Positions 10,004-19,508 of a stretch of 64,000 bases of DNA are shown here, piece by piece. The DNA comes from Agrobacterium vitis (GTDB taxonomy: Bacteria; Pseudomonadota; Alphaproteobacteria; Rhizobiales; Rhizobiaceae). The notes below the pieces were generated by a model, which worked only from the letters and a program-made list of their open reading frames with translations, did not search any database and was not told the origin of the DNA. Position numbers and translations under genes: made by a program. How positions within the stretch are numbered: the stretch's first letter is position 1; every line of letters starts with the position of its first letter. The DNA lies in the NCBI RefSeq assembly GCF_014926405.1, contig NZ_JACXXJ020000003.1, positions 1,409,001-1,473,000 of the forward strand, given 5' to 3'.

Positions 10004-12274
10004 ATGCGCAGAGTAAATCGTGCCCTTGCAAGTGTGGGGACATGCGGGCTGACGCTAATTGCCATTAGCAACATCGTATGTGCTCAGGACTCATCAAAAA
10101 GAACGGATAGGATTGCCCAAGCAAAGCAGGGCAATGTCCCGCTGTCCGAAAGCAAGAATTGTCCTAGCTCGAAAACCCAAAAGCCTGGCGCCCCCGCTAC
10201 GGATGGGTGCCCATCCAACTTCGCCGCGGAGGAAAGCACACCTGCGCAGGGTCCTGGTGGCTTCGGCGGACCGCCGCAAACAGGCGCACTTCCCCCGCCA
10301 CCACGTCGCATGACAATTTCGCCGCAGACTTTTGATGCTGGGCCACCGCTCGCAGGTCCAGCGGCGATCAACGGCGTTGGTCCCATATTCATACTGCCAC
10401 CAGGGTTGGTCGGGGATCTGAAGCCTGGACAAACTCTGCTCGGGTTTAGTGATGTCGCTAAACTTCCTCCAAGTCCCGATGGTTTCACCCATAAAGGTAT
10501 CGAGATCGGTGCGATGGGCGGCTCCTTCGGCCGGTATCGTTCGACCCTTCAGATCGGCCAGTCGAACGACAACTTTGCAGCCTATCTCGCCGGAAGCAAG
10601 ATCAAGGATCCGGGATGGCGGGATCACGCAAACAGCGATCTCGAGGAGCTATATGGCGATTTAGGTTGGCGGGACGGTACTTCCAGTTTGCATCTGACCT
10701 TTAGTCAATCAAACAGTAGTTCCGCGGGTGGGCCCACTCCCATCGAATTACTTGCGAATGATCGCGGAAGTTCTTGGCTGTGGCCAAACGACAGGTCCGA
10801 TGAGACCCGTAAAATCGAACTTTCGGGCGAGCATCAGACAGACAATGGGTGGACGTTAAGCGGCAAGACTTATTACGGATATACCTCTCGTCAGGCACGG
10901 CAAACCGAAGGTGCGCTTGGTTTGCCGTGTGCAGACGACCCTTCCACTCTTTGCGGCGTTTCGGGTGCCTATTTGGACACCAACGGAAGTCGATATCCGC
11001 TATATGCGACTTCGGGTCGATATGGATTTTTCAATGAACTCGAAGATAAAACGAATGCTTACGGGGTTTCGTTCAAGGCGCAGACCGAAAACCCGCTGTT
11101 CGATCGTCCGAACAATTTCGTCATCGGCGCCTCATTCGATGCATCGGATACTTCCGCATCAGTTTCTCGAACTTTGGGGGAGTTGACAACCGATCTGGGC
11201 TTCACAAACCGGCAGAACACCTACCAGTATACCTCGGTGAAATCAGAGGCCAAATACTTCTCTCTTTATATGGCCGACCAGCTTTCAGTGACTGATCGCC
11301 TTACGGTGGGTGCCACACTTCGATACAACCTTTCCAACATCGAACGGTATGACGGATCAAGCACAAACATTTCCTACGACTACAGCTTGAACGATAATCG
11401 AACCTTCCAAAGCCTCAATCCATCACTTGGGTTGACCTATAAGGTCACTCCGGATTTGGTTGGCTATGCCGGTTGGAATCGTGAAAATCGTGCTCCGACG
11501 CCCTTTGGCACGATGTGCGCCAACGTCGAATCGGCTTGTGCTTTCAGCAACTATTTCATTGCGGATGAACCTTTGGACCAAGTGCGGTACGACAATCTCG
11601 AAATTGGCCTGCGTGGACAGAATACACTATCCGGAGAAGCGACGCTTTCGTGGAATATCCGTCTGTTCTCCAAGCATGCCGACAATGACCTATGGCTCGT
11701 GCAACGCGAAGAACGGCCAATGTTCACCAATGTAGGAGAAACATGGCGGCGAGGCATTCAGCTTGGCGCAGCGTTGCAATCCGGTCCATGGAACGTCGGA
11801 TTAGATTATATCCTTCAAAAGTCGACTTTCGAGGAGGAGTTCTCGTTTTATAGTCCAGAAAACCCTGCGGCTGACGCGTCCCGAAATATCACCGTTCCTC
11901 CCGGTTCCGAGATGCCGAATATCCCGAACCAAGTTTTGAATTTCAGTGTTGATTATGCCCTGAACGAGCGGTTGAACGTGGGAGGCATCGTTACAGCGGT
12001 TGCAGGGACTTACGCGTTCAATGATGAGAACAATCAATTACAAAAGTCGGATCCATATGCTGTTTTTTCGATCAATGCGCGCTATAAGGTTAGCGATCAC
12101 TTTGAGTTATTTGGGCTCGTCTCAAACGTCTTTGACACGCAGTATGACACAATAGGCGCGTTGCTGCCGGTCAGTAGAGTGGAGGTTAGCTCGGTACCAG
12201 GTGCATCGAACCCCATCAGCTATATTCCAGGGGATCCGCGGACCTTCTATGTCGGAATGCGGGCAACCTTCTGA
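10004..12274 (+). CDS. TonB-dependent receptor-like outer-membrane protein without a visible plug domain
   Basis: A 756-residue protein with a signal peptide (cut near ISNIVCA-Q, residue 27) and a long beta-barrel ending in aromatic FYVGMRATF, as outer-membrane barrels do. GGAGGAG precedes the ATG. The barrel seems to begin near residue 161 (FTHKGIEIGAMGGSFGRYRS), a segment that in TonB receptors directly follows the plug. The roughly 130 residues before it are rich in Pro and Gly (ALPPPPRR, GPGGFGGPP) with a Cys pair at 53 and 69. They show none of the plug signatures (PGV, IRG, RIEVLRGP, GGVINI). The role is presumably uptake of the local operon's substrate; gating would be abnormal. Confidence 0.8.
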   Translation: MRRVNRALASVGTCGLTLIAISNIVCAQDSSKRTDRIAQAKQGNVPLSESKNCPSSKTQKPGAPATDGCPSNFAAEESTPAQGPGGFGGPPQTGALPPPPRRMTISPQTFDAGPPLAGPAAINGVGPIFILPPGLVGDLKPGQTLLGFSDVAKLPPSPDGFTHKGIEIGAMGGSFGRYRSTLQIGQSNDNFAAYLAGSKIKDPGWRDHANSDLEELYGDLGWRDGTSSLHLTFSQSNSSSAGGPTPIELLANDRGSSWLWPNDRSDETRKIELSGEHQTDNGWTLSGKTYYGYTSRQARQTEGALGLPCADDPSTLCGVSGAYLDTNGSRYPLYATSGRYGFFNELEDKTNAYGVSFKAQTENPLFDRPNNFVIGASFDASDTSASVSRTLGELTTDLGFTNRQNTYQYTSVKSEAKYFSLYMADQLSVTDRLTVGATLRYNLSNIERYDGSSTNISYDYSLNDNRTFQSLNPSLGLTYKVTPDLVGYAGWNRENRAPTPFGTMCANVESACAFSNYFIADEPLDQVRYDNLEIGLRGQNTLSGEATLSWNIRLFSKHADNDLWLVQREERPMFTNVGETWRRGIQLGAALQSGPWNVGLDYILQKSTFEEEFSFYSPENPAADASRNITVPPGSEMPNIPNQVLNFSVDYALNERLNVGGIVTAVAGTYAFNDENNQLQKSDPYAVFSINARYKVSDHFELFGLVSNVFDTQYDTIGALLPVSRVEVSSVPGASNPISYIPGDPRTFYVGMRATF

Positions 12275-12288
12275 AAGGAGAGAGCGAG

Positions 12289-12351
12289 ATGCCGGCACCA
12301 CGGCGGCACTTGTTTATAGCGCTGTGTATTTCGGCCCTTCAAATGGCGTGA
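12289..12351 (+). pseudogene. 5' stub of a secreted-protein gene interrupted by an insertion sequence
   Basis: A strong AAAGGAGAG site is followed by ATG at 12289 and 20 codons, MPAPRRHLFIALCISALQMA, which read as the start of a signal peptide (basic start, hydrophobic core). A TGA then appears at or just inside insertion-sequence DNA. It lies 14 bases after the receptor stop, so the lost gene was the next member of that operon and was probably exported. Its body is not in the window. Confidence 0.55.
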
Positions 12352-12410
12352 TCATGGTCCTTTAGGTCATAGCTGTTGGTTGCCACGCGGAACTGAGGCG
12401 GTTTTGGAGT

Positions 12411-12735
12411 GAACCCCCTCGGGCTGGACCAGCGAGGAGCTTCAAACTAAGCCGCCTGCTGGGCGAGTTGGGTTTCAAACTCCGCTGGCGGTCTGTAGCC
12501 ATGGGCCGAGTGCCGCCGCTTGGCATTGTAGACATCTTCAATGAACCTGGGCAATCGCTCGGCCACGTCCGCGAAGGTTTCGTAGCCAGCGGGGTAGAGG
12601 TCCTCCACTTTCAGGGTCTTCATGAAGCTCTCCGCCTGCGCATTGTGATATCGGTTGCCGACGGCGCTCATCGAACCCTGCAGGTCCGCGGCATCGAGCG
12701 CCCGTCGATAGGTTTCACTTGCGTATTGGGCAGAT
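12411..12735 (-). mobile_element. IS3-family element, 3' remnant of the transposase gene
   Basis: The minus strand encodes the last 95 or so residues of an IS3-family OrfB integrase, from [18 protein letters not shown] to the stop at 12447, including [18 protein letters not shown] with the final catalytic Glu of the DDE triad. The beginning of the gene and orfA are missing. The fragment is cut on its upstream side by the IS30 copy near 12730. A likely terminal repeat (TGAACCCCCTCGGG) is at 12411. The element cannot move by itself. Its arrival probably truncated the gene at 12289. Confidence 0.8.
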
Positions 12736-14005
12736 TCAACCGGTCGCTGCAACACCTTCGCTCATATCCGATTTAAGCAGGCCGTCCAGCGCTTCTGCCG
12801 GCGTGCGATAACCCAGCGACTTGCGAGGCCTGCTATTAAGGGCATGCGCCACAGCACTAAGCTCATCGGCTCCGTGCTGGCTTAAATCTGTACCTTCGGA
12901 AAGTACTGACGTAACAAACCGTCGGTGTTTTCGTTGCTTCCACGGTGCCAGGGGCTTTGAGAGTCACAGAAGTAGATATCCAGGCCAGTGTCAATCCCAA
13001 GCTGTGCGTGCTGCGACATTTCTGTGCCTTGGTCCCAGGTCAGGGATCGGCGTAGATGCGCCGGAAGTTCCATGATGGTCTCAGCGATCGCATCACGAAC
13101 CGCTCCAGCACCGTGTCCAGCGAGTGCAGGACCGTTCTTGACGGATTTTTCGATTCCGTGACCTTCCATGCGTGGCAGGTGCAGGAGCATTGTGAACCGT
13201 GTCGTGCGTTCGACCAGAGTGCCGATCGCGGAGCTGCCGAGACCGAGAATGAGATCACCTTCCCGGTGACCGGGCGCAGCTCTGTCGCCGATCTCCGCGG
13301 GACGGTCGCTGATCATCGGTGCATCACCAAGAAAGGACTTACCACGGCTACGAGTCCGTTCGCGAGGCAACCTCAGCGCTCGACCGGAACGCAAGCAGGC
13401 CATAGTTCACGCTTCAGAGCGCCTCGACCTCGAATGTAAAGCGTCTGATAGATGGCTTCGTGGCTGATGCGCATCGTCATGTCCTCGGGGAAAGTCAAGT
13501 CTCAGACGCCCCGCAATCTGTTCTGGACTCCAGGCTTTGGACCAGCGTCGGCTTTGCCGATGAACGGCCTGTCGTCCTTTCCATACCACGGCAGGTCCAT
13601 CAAACGCGATGCCATGGGGTGTGGCAATGAGGCCGTCGAGCCGGTCCTGTACTAGTCGCGAAGGGCAATATTGGCTGCCAGTTTCGCCACCTTCGGCCGT
13701 CGAGCCGCTCGATCAGCATGCCACTATGCAGTAATCGCACGACAGTCGAAGTCGCCGCCGCGCGTCGCTGAATTCAGCCTGATCTCGCGCGAGATTGTGC
13801 TCGGTGATCGTCCCAGCTTACGTGCGATGGCACGGATTCCAGCACCTCGGGCGCATTTTTCCAAAGCAATTTCCTCACGCTCTCTGAGCGTCAGGCTGCG
13901 GTTCCTGAGTGGTATTGCCGAGGGTGAAAGATGTGTGGCAGGCAGACCGCCTGAACTCCGAAACCACCGGTTCCTGTCAAGCGAAGCGAAGAATTGATCG
14001 ATCAT
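12736..14005 (-). pseudogene. IS30-family transposase, multiply frameshifted
   Basis: The protein can be rebuilt from pieces in several frames. The N-terminus is at 14005 with helix-turn-helix LTLREREEIALEKCARGAG and GRSPSTISREI (to 13724). A middle part with SRRWSKAWSPEQIAGRLR lies near 13530. A C-terminal part (12882-13403) contains the three acidic catalytic positions in GDLILG, TWDQGTEM and NENTDG. A final piece (SLGYRTPAEALDGLL) ends at TGA 12738-12736. At least four frame breaks make it inactive. Total length fits a normal IS30 transposase gene, so nothing large is deleted. It sits directly against the IS3 remnant. Confidence 0.85.
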
Positions 14006-14203
14006 TTTGCACCCCCGTCTGACAGTGATGGCGGAGCATCTCCCGCTGTCGCCGGCGATCGGCTGGCGCGGTGTTTTTTCACTAGCCGGGTTACTGTCCT
14101 GTGCCCGCTGGCCAGCGTTGCGGCTGTGGGGATGATGCCTTCGTGAAACGATCATGGAAGGCGGCGCGCGGTGCTACGTCGGGATCGGCGACGGAGGCTG
14201 GAA

Positions 14204-15030
14204 ATGGACTATTACTCGGGACTGGACGTATCGCTGGAGGCGACCAGCGTGTGCGTGGTGAATGGCGAGGGCAAGGCCCGTCCGGGAGGCAAAGCTGCCG
14301 TCCGACCCGGATGCGATCGAGTTGTTTTTGGCCGAATGGGGCGTCCACCTGAAACGTGTCGGGCTGGAAGCTTTTTCGTTCAGCGCCTGGCTGCATACGG
14401 CCCTCGACGACAAGGGCCTGCCGGTCGTGTGCATCGAGACGCGCCACACCAAGGCGGCGCTGAACGCCATGCTGAACAAGACCGACCGCAACGACGCGCG
14501 CGGCATCGCGCAGCTGATGCGCACCGGCTGGTTCCGGCCCGTGCATGTGGAATCCGAAGCTGCGCAGGCGCTGCGCGTGCTCCTGGCCAGCCGCAAGGCG
14601 CTGCTCGGCAAGATGATCGACATGGAGAACATGATCCGCGGCCTGATCCGGCCGTTCGGACCGAAGGTCGGACAGGTTTCGACAGGCCGGTTCGATGCCC
14701 GCGTGCGCGAGCTGGTCGCCGGCATGGCCGAGCTGGAACAGATCGTCGAGCCGCTGCTGGCGGCCCGGGCGGAGATGTGCCTCCAGTTCGCGCGGATGCA
14801 TCGCATGGCGCTGGCGGCAGCGCGCAACGACAAGGCGGTGCGGCGACTGATGACGGTGCCCGGCGTCGGCGCGATCGTGGCGCTGACCTTCCGCGCCACC
14901 GTCGACGATCCCGGCCGTTTCAAAAAGTCCGTGACCGTTGGCGCCCACTTCGGGCTGACGCCGCGACGATGCCAGTCCGGCGAGACCGACTGGTCGGGAC
15001 GCATCTCCAAATGCGGCAACGAAATGATCA
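14204..15030 (+). pseudogene. IS110-family transposase, frameshifted and truncated
   Basis: The DEDD transposase begins at 14204 (MDYYSGLDVSLEATSVCVV, with the first catalytic Asp). It changes frame near 14285 and continues with KTDRNDARGIAQLMRTGW and the transposase_20 domain (VPGVGAIVALTFRATVDDP, AHFGLTPRR, GRISKCGNEM). After GNEMI at about 15030 the family sequence stops, so roughly the last 60-70 residues are gone and unrelated kinase sequence follows. Upstream bases 14090-14203 look like the element's own left region. Long open frames on the opposite strand here are shadows. Confidence 0.85.
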
Positions 15031-15459
15031 CATCCAACGCGTCGGGTATTAGCTGGCTTGCGGATGTAGTCGTTGCCAACGACATCGAATTTGCGTGCCT
15101 GGTTGGTGTCAAGAATCTGGATTCGAGACATGCGAAGCTTTGCTTAAACGACTTCACGAAAATACAGGTCAGGCGCTCGTCGTGACACTCGGCGCCAATG
15201 GCGTAATTGCTATCCGGCAAGGCCGGATCCATCGGGCCAACGGATTGAACATTCTTCCCGTGGATACCGTTGGTGCGGGGACACCTTTTGCTGATACTTG
15301 GTAGCTGGGTTGGACGAACAACTTGATTTCGATCATGCCTTGTGCCGGGCCGCCGCCGCGGCTTCTCTCGCCTGTCTCGCTTCTGGCGCACAGTCTTCGA
15401 TACCCGACGCAGCGAGAGTTGCCGCGGAGCATCGAGTGCGCAGCAACCCTACTCGCTGA
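15031..15459 (+). pseudogene. PfkB/ribokinase-family sugar kinase, C-terminal remnant
   Basis: The C-terminal half of a carbohydrate kinase can be followed through three frames. ISWLADVVVANDIEFACLVG comes first, then ALLKRLHENTG and LVVTLGANGVIAIRQGRIH with DTVGAGTPFAD, a damaged form of the family signature DTVGAGDTF that carries the catalytic Asp. Last comes GLDEQLDFDHALCRAAAAAS to TGA 15457-15459. The N-terminus is missing at the IS110 junction. The gene is certainly dead; its original sugar is unknown. Confidence 0.75.
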
Positions 15460-15825
15460 CGATCCAGTGAAAATCAACAGAACCATCCTGCACAGATCCC
15501 CAGAATGATCCCTGATGGCTGTGGCACGCGGTGAGGACATTGCTACGTTCGACTGAACCCCCGCCAAATTTCCCGCTCAACCTAGAGTCTAAATGAAGGT
15601 AGAAATCGCCCAGCGCAAGAACTATTCATCAGTTTATCGCGCGACAAACATTGTTCGAGATCAACAGACCGCGTTTAGGATCCTAACCTGCCAGTGGAAG
15701 GCGAAGCCACAGCGTGATCGCACGGTCTCCGTCTTCTCCTCTAGATTAGGCCGTCGTGATTGAACCACGACCACCACAGGTAGTTGAAACGACTGACCAT
15801 AGTCAGTTCTGAAGTCTAAGTTGAT
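15460..15825. other. Gene-free stretch between kinase remnant and ABC importer
   Basis: I see no gene, repeat or convincing regulatory site in these 366 bases. They follow a decayed gene on the left and the convergent 3' end of the ABC operon on the right, and may be residual noncoding debris. Confidence 0.45.
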
Positions 15826-16593
15826 TCAGTGTCTCTGTTGCCAGCGCAGCAGGCGCCGCTCTATCGTGGCGAAAATCACCGATGTCAGATAACCAAGCCC
15901 GCCGAGCACAATAATCCCTGCATAGAGATCTGGCGCGCGAAAGGCCCGAGCCGCGAGCAGAATCCAGCTACCCAGACCTTCCTGACTGGCTAGCATTTCA
16001 CCGACAACCGAGAGGATCAGCGCCACGGTCAGGCCAAGCCGCATTCCGGCAAGGATATCCGGCATCGAACTTGGCAGCGCGATTTTGAAGATGACCTCTC
16101 CACGCGACATCCTGAACATCCGCGAAACTTCGTAAAGCCGGGGCTCGACTGCAGAGAACCCATGAATCGTGGCCAGAAGCATAGGCCAGATTGCTCCGAA
16201 GGCGATGACAGCCAGCACCATGGTTTCGCTGAGGCCGAGTAGCGCTATCGCCAAGGGCACGACGGCCGAAGCCGGCAACGGACGCAGAAACTCGACACCG
16301 GGTCCCAAATATTCGCGAATGCGTGGCGAGATACCGATGAAGGCGCCAATCGCGATGCCCAAGAGTGATGCGAGCAGCCAACCATACAGCATTCGCCGCA
16401 CTGTTCCGAGCGTATTGTCAATCAAAACACCGCTTTCCACGCCGCGAAGTAGCGCGTTCCAAGCGCTGGCTGGTCCGGGAAGGAAGACGGGTGACACAAG
16501 GCGTTGAGCGGTGATCCACTGCCATAGCAGAACGAGAAGCGCGCCGACGCAAACGCTGACAGCGAGCCAAATTATGCGTTCCGACCGGGTCAT
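15826..16593 (-). CDS. ABC transporter permease (SsuC/TauC type)
   Basis: A 255-residue inner-membrane permease of the BPD-transporter class used for nitrate, sulfonates, taurine and diverse aromatics or pyrimidines. It has about six hydrophobic segments, and the cytoplasmic coupling loop with the EAA-type motif (ALPSSMPDILAGMRLGLTVA) near residue 165 contacts the ATPase. I start it at 16593, where ATG overlaps the TGA of the preceding permease (ATGA). A longer frame to 16686 would overlap that gene by about 100 bases. It is the last gene of a four-gene importer operon. Confidence 0.88.
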   Translation of the reverse strand: MTRSERIIWLAVSVCVGALLVLLWQWITAQRLVSPVFLPGPASAWNALLRGVESGVLIDNTLGTVRRMLYGWLLASLLGIAIGAFIGISPRIREYLGPGVEFLRPLPASAVVPLAIALLGLSETMVLAVIAFGAIWPMLLATIHGFSAVEPRLYEVSRMFRMSRGEVIFKIALPSSMPDILAGMRLGLTVALILSVVGEMLASQEGLGSWILLAARAFRAPDLYAGIIVLGGLGYLTSVIFATIERRLLRWQQRH

Positions 16594-17378
16594 GCGGTGC
16601 CCTCGACAAGTGCTGCAGGCCCGAACAGAGTTCGCTGGATCATCAGAAGTATGGCGCCGAGTGCCCAGCCAACAATGCCGATCCACACCAGAAGCGCCAA
16701 GGCATCATCTGGTCGCAGCGACTGTTGTGCGTTCATGATCGCATACCCCAATCCAAGCGTGTTGATGCTGATCTCGACGGTGACCGCGACGATGAGAGAA
16801 ATGCCCACCCCCAGCCGCAACGCCACGAAAATTCGGGGAAGGGCAGCAGGCAGGATGATTTTTGTAATTCTATCGATCAGTCCGAATCGCAGCACGCGTG
16901 CGACATCGTTGAGCTTCGGTTCAATCCCCGCGACGGCGCTCCGCGTCAGAATGAGCGCGGGCCAGAGAGTTGCGAAGGCGACGATCGAGTACTCTAGCCT
17001 GTATCCGAAACCGAACACCAGAAGCCCGATTGGCATCAGGGCGATCGGAGGCACGGGACGTATTGCCTCTACGCTGACTTCGAACATCCGATCGAACACC
17101 GGCAAGACCGCGAATAATATGCCGAGGATCATCCCGAGCGAAAATCCGATCGCAAGGCCGGCTAAGGCTGCGGTCAGGGTCTGAACGGTAGCAAGAAGGA
17201 TCGTGCCATCGACGAGTTGCCTCCAAAGCGCAACGAAGATTGCGCTCGGGGCTGCCAAGCTGTCGCTTTGAAGATGCGATACCTGTGCGCCGACTTCGGC
17301 GAGCAGCACCAAGGCGATCGGTAGAACGAAGCCACGCCAGCGGATTTTTCGCGCGCCAGTTTTGTCCGGCCCACTCAT
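16590..17378 (-). CDS. ABC transporter permease (SsuC/TauC type), second subunit
   Basis: A 262-residue permease, paralogous to its downstream neighbour, with hydrophobic helices and the coupling motif ALPRIFVALRLGVGISLIVA near residue 180. Two different permeases imply a heterodimeric channel with the ATPase at 17375. The start ATG at 17378 overlaps the ATPase stop by four bases and its own stop overlaps the next start in the same way, so all three are translationally coupled. Confidence 0.88.
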   Translation of the reverse strand: MSGPDKTGARKIRWRGFVLPIALVLLAEVGAQVSHLQSDSLAAPSAIFVALWRQLVDGTILLATVQTLTAALAGLAIGFSLGMILGILFAVLPVFDRMFEVSVEAIRPVPPIALMPIGLLVFGFGYRLEYSIVAFATLWPALILTRSAVAGIEPKLNDVARVLRFGLIDRITKIILPAALPRIFVALRLGVGISLIVAVTVEISINTLGLGYAIMNAQQSLRPDDALALLVWIGIVGWALGAILLMIQRTLFGPAALVEGTA

Positions 17379-18214
17379 CTTTTTTCCGCCTCCGCGATGA
17401 AATCGAAGAGCTGGCGGCGCATATGCAGGAATTGCGGCAGCTCCCGCGTCGTGAGCTGGTTGCGCGGCCGCGGCAGATCGACATTGATGGAGAGCGCCGT
17501 GCGTCCCGGATACGGGAGTAGGCCAATCACCCGATCGCCGAGGTAGATTGCCTCTTCAAGATCGTGAGTGACGAAGAATACCGTAGCTCCCGATTGGGCG
17601 ACGAGGGAAAGGACTTCGTCCTGCAAGTGCTGCCGCGTCATCGCATCGAGCGCTCCGAAAGGCTCGTCCATCAACAGAACGGCCGGCTGCTGAGCGAGAC
17701 AACGAGCGATCTGCAGGCGCTGCTGCATCCCGCCGGACATTTGAGCCGGAAATTTCTCGGCTTGCCCAGCCAGTCCAACCTTAGCGAGAAGCGCATTGAT
17801 GCGATCAGGTCTTTCAGCCTTCGGAACACCGAGCGATTCCAGCGCCAGCGAAACGTTTCCGGCGGCAGTGCGCCACGGAAGCAGTGCCTTTCCGTAATCC
17901 TGGAAGACGAATGCGATATCCGGTCGTGGCTCCGTAACCTTTTGTCCGTCTATCGAGACAGTGCCGGTTGTGGGTTGATGAAGGCCGGAGAGAAGGCGCA
18001 GCAATGTCGTCTTACCGCAGCCCGACGGGCCTACAACACAAACGAATTCTCCCCTGCGAATGTCGAGATTGATGTCTCGCAGGATTTCATATCCACCCAG
18101 TGAGAGACCCACACCGGACAACTTCAAGAGTGACGAGTTGCCGACTGCCCGGTTTTTCAGTTGTGAAAGATATTTATCCGGGTCTGCTGATACCACTTTG
18201 TCTCTCCCGTGCAT
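17375..18214 (-). CDS. ABC transporter ATP-binding protein (SsuB/TauB type)
   Basis: A 279-residue ATPase that powers the two permeases. Visible are Walker A (GPSGCGKTTLL), the Q-loop (FVFQDYGKALLPW), the signature MSGGMQQRLQIARCLA, Walker B (VLLMDEPFGALD) and the switch His (VFFVTHDLEEA). The start is uncertain: the ATG at 18214 has a weak site, while a GTG at 18196 follows GGGAGAG at good distance. The periplasmic receptor is encoded just upstream in the same direction (18352), giving a complete importer. Confidence 0.9.
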   Translation of the reverse strand: MHGRDKVVSADPDKYLSQLKNRAVGNSSLLKLSGVGLSLGGYEILRDINLDIRRGEFVCVVGPSGCGKTTLLRLLSGLHQPTTGTVSIDGQKVTEPRPDIAFVFQDYGKALLPWRTAAGNVSLALESLGVPKAERPDRINALLAKVGLAGQAEKFPAQMSGGMQQRLQIARCLAQQPAVLLMDEPFGALDAMTRQHLQDEVLSLVAQSGATVFFVTHDLEEAIYLGDRVIGLLPYPGRTALSINVDLPRPRNQLTTRELPQFLHMRRQLFDFIAEAEKR

Positions 18215-18351
18215 TGACCACCATCATTATAATAGGCACAGCGTCCTGCAGACGCCCCTCCTCAGAACTGAAGAGAGCAGACCGAGTGGCCCAGACGATC
18301 TGCGCGCGTGTCGTTCGGCTCACATGGAGCTGACGGCAGACACTATGCCAT

Positions 18352-19296
18352 TTATGGCCAGATCACATCGGCAACGGCAATTTTCGAAATCCGGCCTTGG
18401 CGCTTCATCTCGGCCATCCACCAGTTGAAACCGACCTCGCTGATCTCGGGGCTGAGCGTCGGCAGACCGAAATTGGCGAGAACCTCCGGCGTCAGCTTGA
18501 GATATTTGCCGATGCTCGCGCGAAGTTGCGTCGGGTCGGCCTGCCCCTTCGAGACACCCTCCTTCATGGACTTGCGGAAAGCGGCGAGCAATTCGCTATT
18601 GTTCTGCGCCCATTCGCGCTTGGTAACGTAGAGATTGAGAGGCAGGTTGTCGGGAAGTTCAGCGGGGAGAAGCGCCAGAATTTCGCCAACGCCGGAGTTG
18701 ATGATGTTGGTCATGAACGGGATGGATGAGATGGCCGCATCCAGAGTTCCGGCTTTGATCTGGTCGAGTTGTGTCGGGAACGTTGCTTCGACGATCTTGA
18801 CCTTCTTGACGTCTATCCCCTTTTGACTGAGCCAGGCACGCAGAATGACGTCGAACACCGCGCCAAGGCCGGGCACGCCAATGGTTTTGCCAGCCAAATC
18901 TTCAACCCTGCTCACTCCACCGCCCTTGCGGACCACGATGCCGTAATCAGGCTTGTTCTTGTTGCTGACGGCGGCACCGCCGACAATCACGATATCAAGC
19001 CCGTTCTCTGCCGCCTGCAGAATGGTTGAAACCGTGCAGACACCGATATCAATAGATCCTGCGAGCAATGCTGGCGGCACGTTCGGATCAAGGCCAATCA
19101 GAAGGTGTTCGTAACTGATGCCGTTCGCTGCGAAAATCCCCGTATCGGCAGCAACAAAGCAGCCGGCGGGACCGGGTTGAGGTGTACTTCCCAGTCTGAT
19201 GGTCGTTGCCGCCGAAGCCGGTGATCCAAATCCAAGTGCCATCGCTCCCCCGCCCAGGAAAGCCATAAAATCTCTTCGAAGCACATTCTGAAACAT
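18352..19296 (-). CDS. ABC transporter substrate-binding protein with Tat-type signal
   Basis: A 314-residue periplasmic receptor of the NMT1/SsuA family. The leader contains RRDFMAFLGGGAMALG, a twin-arginine pattern, and ends near SPASA-A (residue 29). The mature part has the two-lobe features GIFAANGI, LLAGSIDIGV and DLAGKTIGVPG. GGGAGGATTAA precedes the ATG at 19296. It heads the operon 19296-15826, divergent from the catabolic operon at 19509. The importer may therefore supply that pathway's substrate. The ligand cannot be deduced. Confidence 0.88.
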   Translation of the reverse strand: MFQNVLRRDFMAFLGGGAMALGFGSPASAATTIRLGSTPQPGPAGCFVAADTGIFAANGISYEHLLIGLDPNVPPALLAGSIDIGVCTVSTILQAAENGLDIVIVGGAAVSNKNKPDYGIVVRKGGGVSRVEDLAGKTIGVPGLGAVFDVILRAWLSQKGIDVKKVKIVEATFPTQLDQIKAGTLDAAISSIPFMTNIINSGVGEILALLPAELPDNLPLNLYVTKREWAQNNSELLAAFRKSMKEGVSKGQADPTQLRASIGKYLKLTPEVLANFGLPTLSPEISEVGFNWWMAEMKRQGRISKIAVADVIWP

Positions 19297-19508
19297 TTAA
19301 TCCTCCCAAATCGCGCTCAGGGCGCCACCTACTGACTTCTCAGGTCTCGGCGCAGGATCGGCTCTTATGGTCGTTGCGACGTCGCAATCCCTGCTCCGAC
19401 GAGGGAGATCGCACAAATAGATATAATTAGCAAGAAAAAATATTTTCTGTGGACAGGTCGCCATAGCTTCCGCTACAAGAGCGCCACATGACACTGAAGG
19501 GAGAGAAG
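19297..19508. promoter_or_regulatory. Divergent promoter region of ABC importer and catabolic operon
   Basis: The 212 bases between the receptor gene and the FAH gene hold an AT-rich core around 19410-19450 with the palindrome AAAATATTTT at 19437-19446. That is a natural place for a shared regulator. No exact -35/-10 pairs are assigned. Confidence 0.5.
19437..19446. promoter_or_regulatory. Candidate GntR operator, AAAATATTTT (importer/FAH promoter)
   Basis: A 10-bp perfect palindrome in the wider context GAAAAAATATTTTCTGTG. A nearly identical stretch, GAAAAAAATATTTTATTGTG, lies just before the GntR gene at 26432. The repeat at both ends of the operon suggests that the GntR protein controls the operon and itself. 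AT-rich sequence could also arise by chance. Confidence 0.4.

Noticed and set aside
14091..15391. Long open frames on the minus strand (up to 405 codons)
   Set aside because: They lie antisense to the IS110 transposase, have Arg/Ser/Ala-rich composition and no ribosome site; the plus strand carries the family motifs.
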